Below, in pieces: positions 12,216 through 16,626 of a DNA stretch of 16,626 nucleotides. Origin of the DNA: a bacterium (GTDB taxonomy: Bacteria; Bacillota_I; Bacilli_A; RFN20; CAG-826); contig SFUB01000025.1 of NCBI GenBank assembly GCA_004561785.1, positions 1-16,626 on the forward strand, given 5' to 3'. Made by a program: the position numbers and the translations under genes. How positions within the stretch are numbered: position 1 is the first letter of the stretch; the number at the start of each line of letters is the position of its first letter. The notes beneath the pieces were generated by a model that was not told the DNA's origin, searched no databases, and saw only the letters and a program-made list of their open reading frames with translations.

Positions 12216-12577
12216 ATTTGCCCAAAGTAGGCGACATCGCGGAAGGGGTCGTCGTCAAAGTCTACCCCCGCTACGCCATCTTGCTGTTCGAGGATGGCTG
12301 GACGGGATTGCTCCACATCAGCGAGCTCGCGAACACCTTCATCCACCATTTCACCGGCTACGTCTCGGTCGGGAACATTTACAACGTAAAAGTCATCGCG
12401 GTGAACGAGGAAAGTGATAATATCCGTGTGTCGCTCAAGCAGATGACCCAGTCCGACCGGAAAAAAGCTTTCCACCGCAAGAAAATCAGCCTCAACGAGA
12501 TCGACTTCTCAGCCTTGGAAAGCAAACTCCCAGAATGGGTGAAAAGCGAAAACGAAGAAGGAGGAGAACAAAGATGA
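12212..12577 (+). CDS. S1-domain RNA-binding protein, YugI/GSP13/CvfD-like
   Basis: A 121-residue protein with one S1 OB-fold domain (about residues 5-76). Landmarks are VGDIAEGVVVKVYPRYAILL, then WTGLLHISELAN, then VGNIYNVKVIAVNEESDNIRVSLKQM. A basic segment (RKKAFHRKK) and an acidic tail follow. Size and layout match the Bacillus general stress protein 13 (YugI) and streptococcal CvfD, which bind RNA or the ribosome and affect post-transcriptional control. The start overlaps the ispD-like stop by 4 nt, and its TGA overlaps the pgi ATG by 4 nt, so the three genes form one coupled unit. In Bacillus subtilis yugI also lies close to pgi as I recall, which supports orthology, though I could not check it. 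Confidence 0.9.
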   Translation: MNLPKVGDIAEGVVVKVYPRYAILLFEDGWTGLLHISELANTFIHHFTGYVSVGNIYNVKVIAVNEESDNIRVSLKQMTQSDRKKAFHRKKISLNEIDFSALESKLPEWVKSENEEGGEQR

Positions 12578-13848
12578 TCAAAGTAGACGTGAGCCACGCC
12601 ATCCAGAAGATCGATTTTGAGGGCTATGCGAAGAAAATTGAGGAGATCAACCGCGCGATCGACGAGAAGACCGGCGCCGGCAGCGATTTCCTTGGGTGGG
12701 CCAACTACCCGGAAACCTACGACAAAGAAGAATTCGCCAGGATTCAAAAAGCCGGCGACTTCATCCAAAAGAACTGCGAGGCCCTCGTGGTCTGCGGCAT
12801 CGGGGGATCTTATCTCGGCGCCAGGGCGGCGATTGAGGCCCTCAATGGATTGCTGCCGACGAACAAGGTCAAGATCCTCTTCTTCGGGAACACCTTCGAT
12901 CCGGATTACGGCGGACAGATCCTCGATTACCTCAAAGGCAAGAAGTTCGCGATCAACGTCATCTCCAAATCCGGGACGACCACCGAGACCTCGGTCGGCT
13001 TCCGTTTGGTGAAGGAGCTTTTGGAAGAGCAGGTCGGCAAAGAGGAAGCCAGCCGTTACATCTTTGCGACCACCGACAAAGCCAAAGGCGCCTTGATCGA
13101 GCTGGCGAAGAAATACGGGTATGAGAGGTTCGTCCTCCCCGATGACGTCGGCGGACGCTACAGCGTCTTCACCGCCGTTGGATTGCTGCCGATGGCCGCC
13201 GCCGGGATCGATATCCAAGCCTTCCTCGACGGAGCGAAAGAGGGGATGAAGGAATACGATACCCCCACCCTCAACGAAGCCTACAAATACGCCGTGGCCC
13301 GCCACGCGCTCTATGTCTCCGGGAAATCCGTCGAGATGTTCGTGACCTATAAACTTCAGCTGGTTCAGCTCGGCGAATGGTGGAAGCAGCTCTACGGCGA
13401 ATCCGAAGGAAAAGATGGCAAGGGCCTGCTTCCGGATTCGGCGACCTTCACCACGGACCTCCACTCCCTCGGCCAATTCGTCCAGGAAGGATCCAAGGTC
13501 CTCTTCGAGACCATCCTGAACGTCGAAGAGCCCGCCCGAGACGTGGCCATCCCCCACGATGAGGACAACCTCGATGGCCTGAATTATCTCGAAGGCAAGA
13601 CGATGGACTATGTGAACAAGAAGGCCTATGAAGGCACCTTGGACGCCCACGTGAGCTCCGGCAAGGTCCCGAACCTCGTGATCAGCGTTACGAAGATGGA
13701 TGCCTTCCACCTCGGGAAACTGCTTTATTTCTTCATGAGGGCCTGCGCCATGAGCGCCTATCTGAATGGGGTCAACCCCTTCAATCAACCGGGTGTCGAA
13801 ATCTATAAGAAGAACATGTTCCATCTTCTTGGAAAACCCGGATTCTGA
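12574..13848 (+). CDS. pgi: Glucose-6-phosphate isomerase
   Basis: A 424-residue phosphoglucose isomerase of the short Firmicutes type, interconverting glucose 6-phosphate and fructose 6-phosphate in glycolysis. Two SIS domains are present. Key segments are GIGGSYLGARAA (75-86), SKSGTTTET (131-139, phosphate binding), DDVGGRYSVFTAVGLLPMA near 190, LGEWWKQLYGESEGKDG near 265 (with the general-base Glu region), HSLGQFVQEG near 306, and the C-terminal NQPGVEIYKK with the conserved lysine. An upstream in-frame ATG would add 13 residues of an arginine-rich stretch; ATG 12574 has AAGGAGGAG before it and overlaps the S1 gene stop. It is the last gene of the unit, closed by the hairpin at 13869-13893. 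Confidence 0.97.
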   Translation: MIKVDVSHAIQKIDFEGYAKKIEEINRAIDEKTGAGSDFLGWANYPETYDKEEFARIQKAGDFIQKNCEALVVCGIGGSYLGARAAIEALNGLLPTNKVKILFFGNTFDPDYGGQILDYLKGKKFAINVISKSGTTTETSVGFRLVKELLEEQVGKEEASRYIFATTDKAKGALIELAKKYGYERFVLPDDVGGRYSVFTAVGLLPMAAAGIDIQAFLDGAKEGMKEYDTPTLNEAYKYAVARHALYVSGKSVEMFVTYKLQLVQLGEWWKQLYGESEGKDGKGLLPDSATFTTDLHSLGQFVQEGSKVLFETILNVEEPARDVAIPHDEDNLDGLNYLEGKTMDYVNKKAYEGTLDAHVSSGKVPNLVISVTKMDAFHLGKLLYFFMRACAMSAYLNGVNPFNQPGVEIYKKNMFHLLGKPGF

Positions 13849-13868
13849 GACGAAATTCGGTCCCAAAG

Positions 13869-13893
13869 AACCCCTGAAAAGGGGTTTTATTTT
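13869..13893 (+). terminator. Intrinsic terminator of the ispD-S1-pgi unit
   Basis: AACCCCT pairs perfectly with AGGGGTT across a GAAA loop, followed by the T-rich tract TTATTTT. It sits 20 nt past the pgi stop. Confidence 0.92.
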
Positions 13894-13897
13894 GTCG

Positions 13898-13926
13898 TTG
13901 CACAAGACAAAGGTCGGTGATATTAT
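13898..13926 (+). promoter_or_regulatory. Promoter of the tRNA cluster
   Basis: -35 TTGCAC and -10 TATTAT are 17 nt apart; the first tRNA starts 27 nt downstream of the -10. It should drive the Val-Tyr-Gln-Lys transcript up to the terminator at 14343. Confidence 0.8.
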
Positions 13927-13953
13927 ACGTAAGCGCGTTTTGAAGCGCCCCGC

Positions 13954-14028
13954 GGATGCTTAGCTCAGCGGGAGAGCATCGCCCTTACAAGGCGGGGGTC
14001 GTAGGTTCGAAACCTACAGCATCCACCA
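13954..14028 (+). tRNA. tRNA-Val (anticodon TAC)
   Basis: A 75-nt tRNA with a perfect acceptor stem GGATGCT/AGCATCC, anticodon loop CTTACAA (TAC), T-arm GTAGG/CCTAC with TTCGAAA loop, and encoded ACCA. First gene of a four-tRNA transcript. Confidence 0.97.
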
Positions 14029-14066
14029 TCTTCTCAGGGCAAACGAAACGCGCGGACGGATCAAGT

Positions 14067-14150
14067 GGGCGAATAGCGAAGTGGCCAAACGCGGCTGACT
14101 GTAAATCAGCTCCTTCGGGTTCGGTGGTTCAAATCCATCTTCGCCCACCA
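14067..14150 (+). tRNA. tRNA-Tyr (anticodon GTA)
   Basis: An 84-nt type II tRNA with acceptor GGGCGAA/TTCGCCC, anticodon stem CTGA/TCAG around a loop containing GTA, long variable arm, T-loop TTCAAAT and encoded ACCA. Confidence 0.97.
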
Positions 14151-14160
14151 CCTTATTTAT

Positions 14161-14235
14161 TGGGGTGTAGCCAAGTGGTAAGGCAAGGGACTTTGACTCC
14201 CTGATGCACTGGTCCGATCCCAGTCACCCCAGCCA
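14161..14235 (+). tRNA. tRNA-Gln (anticodon TTG)
   Basis: A 75-nt tRNA with acceptor TGGGGTG/CACCCCA (the U1-A72 pair usual for tRNA-Gln), anticodon stem GGGA/TCCC around loop CTTTGAC (TTG), T-arm ACTGG/CCAGT, discriminator G and encoded CCA. Confidence 0.96.
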
Positions 14236-14239
14236 CGAT

Positions 14240-14314
14240 CCTCCGCTAGCTCAGTGGTAGAGCACTTGACTTTTAATCAAGGGGTCGTGAGTTCGAGCCT
14301 CACGCGGGGGACCA
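14240..14314 (+). tRNA. tRNA-Lys (anticodon TTT)
   Basis: A 75-nt tRNA with acceptor CCTCCGC/GCGGGGG (one U-G pair), anticodon stem CTTGA/TCAAG around loop CTTTTAA (TTT), T-arm GTGAG/CTCAC with TTCGAGC loop, and encoded ACCA. It begins four bases after the tRNA-Gln end. Confidence 0.96.
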
Positions 14315-14342
14315 TTCCCTTATTGAAGGGGATGCGGGAAGA

Positions 14343-14368
14343 GCCTGGCAATGAGCCGGGCGTTTTTT
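14343..14368 (+). terminator. Intrinsic terminator of the tRNA cluster
   Basis: GCCTGGC pairs with GCCGGGC (one U-G) across the loop AATGA, followed by G and six T. Confidence 0.9.
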
Positions 14369-14400
14369 CGTCTTAGGGGCTTCTTCCCTTTCCCAAGGGG

Positions 14401-14409
14401 TGGTAAAAT
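14401..14409 (+). promoter_or_regulatory. Extended -10 promoter of tRNA-Leu(TAA)
   Basis: TGG followed by TAAAAT (14404-14409) forms an extended -10, 9 nt before the tRNA. The -35 region (TTCTTC) is weak. Confidence 0.5.
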
Positions 14410-14418
14410 CACGTTCGC

Positions 14419-14505
14419 GCGGGTTTGGCGAAATGGTAGACGCAAGGGACTTAAAATCCCTCGGGTGATGAGCCCGTGCCGGTTCGAGTCCGGCAACCCG
14501 CACCA
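14419..14505 (+). tRNA. tRNA-Leu (anticodon TAA)
   Basis: An 87-nt type II tRNA with acceptor GCGGGTT/AACCCGC, anticodon stem AGGGA/TCCCT around loop CTTAAAA (TAA), long variable arm, T-arm GCCGG/CCGGC and encoded ACCA. It is separated from the four-tRNA transcript by a terminator and has its own promoter. Confidence 0.97.
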
Positions 14506-14518
14506 CGATCGTGAAACT

Positions 14519-14580
14519 GTCCCCATTTCTTGGACTAATTCGATAAAGAATTGGCAACATAAAGAAAGGGGACTTTTCTT
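14519..14580 (+). terminator. Leader hairpin of the IS remnant, likely also ends tRNA-Leu(TAA)
   Basis: GTCCCC and TTTCTT (14519-14531, with a bulged A) pair with AAGAAAGGGGAC (14562-14573), 12 bp in all. The interior holds a second hairpin CTAATTC/GAATTGG (14535-14541 / 14548-14554). TTTTCTT follows. Such hairpins in IS elements shield transposase from outside transcription; here it can end the tRNA transcript. Confidence 0.6.
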
Positions 14581-14910
14581 ATGAATAGACGACCTAGCGA
14601 ATAGTTAAAATGGGTCAAAATGCATGCCGTTGACGGCGTGCCCATGGCAAAGCTTGCCTCGAAACATCGATTCGATGTTTCGAAGCTGAAATACCAAGTC
14701 AAGACGTATCTCCTCCATGGAGAAGCCCCTTTTGCCGACGAACAAGAAAAACGCGTTTATACGAGAGAGGAAAAACTCAAGGCCATCTAGACCGTGTGAG
14801 GGGTGAAAAATCCGGTCGCCGGGTCGCTTGGGAATCAGCCGTTCCGAACGCGGATCAGTCAATGATTGGGTAAAGCTCTATAAGGAAAAAGGCGAGTCCG
14901 ATTCCAATCC
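14581..14910 (+). pseudogene. IS3-type transposase orfA, disrupted
   Basis: Reading from ATG 14581 gives MNRRPSE, a TAG at codon 8, then about 60 open codons with an HTH-like pattern (LKWVKMHAVDG, MAKLASKHRFDVSKL, KYQVKTYLLHGEAPF, EEKLKAI), then TAG at 14788 and TGA at 14797. A +1 shift restores homology: KIRSPGRLGISRSE with a further TGA, then VNDWVKLYKEKGES, the typical second helix-turn-helix end of IS3/IS150 OrfA. Three stops and a frameshift make it inactive. The family call rests on my recognition of the HTH and the WVKLYKEKGE pattern, not on a search. Confidence 0.7.
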
Positions 14911-14928
14911 GACTCCCCTTGCCTTTTT
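14886..14928. terminator. Long near-palindrome, possible bidirectional terminator
   Basis: AAAAAGGC (14886-14893) pairs with GCCTTTTT (14921-14928). Inside, AGTC-C-GATT (14895-14903) pairs with AATC-C-GACT (14906-14914), with a single C-C mismatch. Six to seven bases are unpaired on the 3' side between the two stems. The A and T runs suit termination in both directions. Confidence 0.5.
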
Positions 14929-14984
14929 GGAGGTAAAAGCATTCCCTTTCGGGGCGGTGCCTCTCCTTTATAAAGCCAAGAGGC

Positions 14985-15012
14985 AAAAACGCCTTATTTG
15001 CGGCGTTTTTTT
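14985..15012 (-). terminator. Intrinsic terminator of bioY
   Basis: On the minus strand AAAAACGCC pairs with GGCGTTTTT across an 8-nt loop (14994-15001); the stem begins right after the bioY stop codon. The plus strand offers seven T after the stem, so it could also stop plus-strand transcripts. Confidence 0.8.
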
Positions 15013-15608
15013 CATTCCGTTTGTCTTGAGACGAATTTCCTCAATCGGAATCCCATCAAAGTCGCCGCGGCGATTTTGATCGAGTCGCCGAGCAAGAAGG
15101 GCACGACGCAGAGCATCAAAGCCTTGGCCAAATCGTATTTCCCATTCCCATAAATCAAGAACCACCCGGTGCCAAAAGCATAGAGGACGATGGTTCCAAG
15201 AACCATGGCGATAGGGTACATCCAAATTTTGTTTTTGAATTTGCCGATCAGAAGCGATTCGATTAGGACGCAGGGAATGTAGCCGATGAGGTAACCGCCC
15301 GTCGGCCCGAATAGCACCTGCGGACCGCCTTGGAATTTGGAGAAGATAGGCATCCCAATAAGGCCGAGGAGCAAATAGACCAGGATGATGGGGCAGGAGA
15401 TTTTCGCAGGGAAGATGGCTCCGATGATGTACAAAGCCAAAGTTGCCAAGGTTATCGCAACCGGCTCAATGGGAATCGAGATCGGGGATAAGACGCACAT
15501 GAGGGCGGTGAAGATGGAGATGATGCAGATTTTCTGAACAGCCGTATCTCCGAAGCGCTTGGTTTTTTTCGCGCTCTCCGCGGGTTTGTCTTTGATTTCG
15601 TTTTCCAT
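15012..15608 (-). CDS. bioY: Biotin transporter BioY (ECF substrate-binding subunit)
   Basis: A 198-residue integral membrane protein of the BioY family, the biotin-binding S component of energy-coupling factor transporters. About six hydrophobic helices follow a charged N-terminus of about 22 residues. Family landmarks are VYLLLGLIGMPIFSKFQGG (near 77-95), LFGPTGGYLIGYIP (near 99-112) and YAFGTGWFL (near 143-151). Alanines or small residues at the start of helix 1 (about 26-38) fit the contact with the shared EcfT subunit. No ecfA or ecfT gene is nearby, so it probably uses a shared group II ECF module encoded elsewhere. The ATG lacks a Shine-Dalgarno; TAAACT lies 9 nt upstream. I found no convincing BirA operator. 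Confidence 0.95.
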   Translation of the reverse strand: MENEIKDKPAESAKKTKRFGDTAVQKICIISIFTALMCVLSPISIPIEPVAITLATLALYIIGAIFPAKISCPIILVYLLLGLIGMPIFSKFQGGPQVLFGPTGGYLIGYIPCVLIESLLIGKFKNKIWMYPIAMVLGTIVLYAFGTGWFLIYGNGKYDLAKALMLCVVPFLLGDSIKIAAATLMGFRLRKFVSRQTE

Positions 15609-15617
15609 AGCGGCAAT

Positions 15618-15623
15618 AGTTTA
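15618..15623 (-). promoter_or_regulatory. -10-like hexamer 9 nt before bioY
   Basis: On the minus strand TAAACT (4 of 6 to TATAAT) ends 9 nt before the bioY ATG. No good -35 or Shine-Dalgarno is present, so it fits the leaderless pattern seen at five other genes here. Confidence 0.4.
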
Positions 15624-15660
15624 ACCCATCGGAACCGGTAATGCGTCTAAGGCAAATAAA

Positions 15661-15687
15661 TTAGCACTCTGGCCTTGACAGTGCTAA
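15661..15687 (+). promoter_or_regulatory. CIRCE operator (HrcA site) of htpG
   Basis: TTAGCACTC, nine bases, then CAGTGCTAA: 17 of 18 positions match the CIRCE inverted repeat TTAGCACTC-N9-GAGTGCTAA, the binding site of the heat-shock repressor HrcA. It overlaps the -35 of the htpG promoter, as expected for repression. Confidence 0.92.
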
Positions 15688-15702
15688 ATAAAAGACTACA
15701 TT
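15675..15702 (+). promoter_or_regulatory. Promoter of htpG
   Basis: A perfect -35 TTGACA lies inside the CIRCE spacer; TACATT follows after 16 nt as -10. The leader to the ATG is about 25 nt and carries AAGGAGG. Confidence 0.75.
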
Positions 15703-15733
15703 ACTTCTCAGTTGCCTTAGAAGGAGGCCAAAC

Positions 15734-16626
15734 ATGAAAGAAGAAAAAGAATTCCAAACCGAGTCGAAGCAACTGCTCGACTTGATGATCAACAGCATTT
15801 ATTCCAACAAGGAGATCTTCCTCCGCGAGATTCTCTCCAACGCGAGCGACGCGATTGACAAATACCGGTTCCTCTCTTTGACCGAATCCGATAAATACCC
15901 CGCCTCCACCGGCGAGATCCGCATCGAGATCGATCCGAAGGAAAAGACCATCCTCGTCCGCGATAACGGCATCGGCATGAGCAAAGAGGAGATGGAGAAA
16001 GACCTTGGCACAATCGCCAAGTCCGGCTCCAAAGACTTCGCGAAGAAATACGAAGAAGCCAAACAAGCCGAAGACCTTTCGATCATCGGCCAGTTCGGCG
16101 TCGGCTTCTATTCGTCGTATATGGTCGCGGATTGGGTGGAGGTCGTGTCCAAGCCTCAGGGCGGGGAAGCCCACCGCTTCCTTTCCTCCGGCCAAGACAC
16201 TTACACCTTGGAAGACGCCTCCTTCCCTTACGATCACGGGACCGAAGTCAAGATTCACCTCAAAAACGACGCGGATGGGGAGAATTATTCCACCTTCCTG
16301 CAGACTTGGAAGATTGAGGAGCTCGTCAAGAAGTATTCCGACTATATCCGTTACCCCATCAAGATGCTAGAAACCCACCAAGAAGTGGACAAAGACGAGG
16401 AAGGAAAGGAAATCCCCGGCAAGACTCACGAAGTACAAGAGGATAAAACCCTGAACTCGATGACCCCGATCTGGAAAAAGAACCCCAAGGACGTCACCGA
16501 GCAAGAACTCAACGAATTCTATAAAAACAAATTCGATGATTTCGAGGATCCCCTCATCTCTTTGAACGTCCACATCGAAGGCCTGGTCTCTTATGACGCT
16601 TTAGTCTATATCCCCGCCCACGCCCC
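15734..16626 (+). CDS. htpG: Chaperone HtpG (Hsp90), 5' part, runs off the window
   Basis: The first 297 residues of bacterial Hsp90, an ATP-driven dimeric chaperone of the cytosol. The GHKL ATPase domain shows FLREILSNASDAIDK (29-43; catalytic Glu32, Mg-binding Asn36), VRDNGIGMS (75-83; Asp77 binds adenine), GTIAKSG near 92-98 and IGQFGVGFYSSYM (118-130). The middle domain begins after the charged stretch at about 225-250 and is cut by the window edge. AAGGAGG stands 7 nt before the ATG. The frame is intact throughout. The overlapping CIRCE element places the gene under HrcA, unlike B. subtilis, where htpG is HrcA-independent. Confidence 0.97.
   Translation, partial: MKEEKEFQTESKQLLDLMINSIYSNKEIFLREILSNASDAIDKYRFLSLTESDKYPASTGEIRIEIDPKEKTILVRDNGIGMSKEEMEKDLGTIAKSGSKDFAKKYEEAKQAEDLSIIGQFGVGFYSSYMVADWVEVVSKPQGGEAHRFLSSGQDTYTLEDASFPYDHGTEVKIHLKNDADGENYSTFLQTWKIEELVKKYSDYIRYPIKMLETHQEVDKDEEGKEIPGKTHEVQEDKTLNSMTPIWKKNPKDVTEQELNEFYKNKFDDFEDPLISLNVHIEGLVSYDALVYIPAHA

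Larger units (their letters stand above)
14518..14930 (+). mobile_element. Decayed insertion-sequence remnant, IS3 (IS150-like) type
   Basis: This 500-base gap between tRNA-Leu(TAA) and bioY holds no intact gene. It contains what looks like the left end of an IS (beginning TGTCCCC at 14518), a leader hairpin, and a broken first transposase frame. No second frame (orfB) and no matching right end are visible before bioY, so only the 5' part survives. The left boundary lies 12 nt after the tRNA CCA end. The right boundary is uncertain; I place it at the palindrome near 14930. From 14931 to 14984 I see nothing further. Confidence 0.6.

Noticed and set aside
15609..15650. Possible BirA operator near bioY (TTTAACC and GGTAAT).
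   Set aside because: The half-sites match poorly and their spacing is wrong for BirA.
1..16626. CRISPR arrays, toxin-antitoxin, prophage or restriction genes.
   Set aside because: No regularly spaced repeats, and every substantial coding frame is accounted for by other functions.

Overview
The window looks like chromosomal DNA of a bacterium of the phylum Bacillota (Firmicutes), probably an uncultivated, rather GC-rich member of the Bacilli. The evidence is a long-form HPF, a PduL-type phosphotransacylase, a TSCPD mini-protein, a YugI/GSP13-like S1 protein next to a Firmicutes-type Pgi, BioY, a CIRCE operator, intrinsic terminators with strong U-tracts, and tRNAs with encoded CCA. The standard code fits: TGA, TAG and TAA all act as stops. 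The lineage is inferred; no rRNA or marker phylogeny could be run.

Layout. Positions 1-210 hold a short AT-rich gene remnant and two converging terminators. From 225 to 6551 most genes are on the minus strand: a coupled operon of a Cof-type HAD phosphatase, an unknown 290-residue protein and a small membrane protein; hpf; metK behind a SAM-clan riboswitch with an attenuator; pduL coupled to a TSCPD protein; and a GT2-GtrA glycosyltransferase. From 6667 the plus strand carries mgtE, tRNA-Leu(GAG) and an ABC-F ATPase. A divergent LemA-like gene on the minus strand meets the ABC-F gene at overlapping stop codons. Next on the plus strand come a second HAD phosphatase and the tightly coupled set ispD-like, S1 protein, pgi. 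Positions 13954-14505 hold five tRNA genes (Val, Tyr, Gln, Lys, Leu-TAA). Then comes a decayed IS3-type transposase remnant, bioY (minus strand), and a 5' fragment of htpG under a CIRCE operator that runs off the window.

Most content is housekeeping: translation (hpf, ABC-F, tRNAs, S1), one-carbon and SAM metabolism (metK), Mg and biotin uptake (mgtE, bioY), energy and carbon metabolism (pduL, pgi), isoprenoid or teichoic-acid precursors (ispD-like) and protein folding (htpG). I saw no phage, CRISPR, toxin or defence locus.

The two most interesting signals are regulatory. First, the metK leader has the P1-P4 plus pseudoknot architecture of the SAM-I/SAM-IV clan, but its P2 has no recognisable kink-turn. 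Second, six gene starts lack a Shine-Dalgarno and have a -10-like hexamer only 7-9 nt before the ATG. That is a repeated signature of leaderless transcription, unusual for Bacillota.
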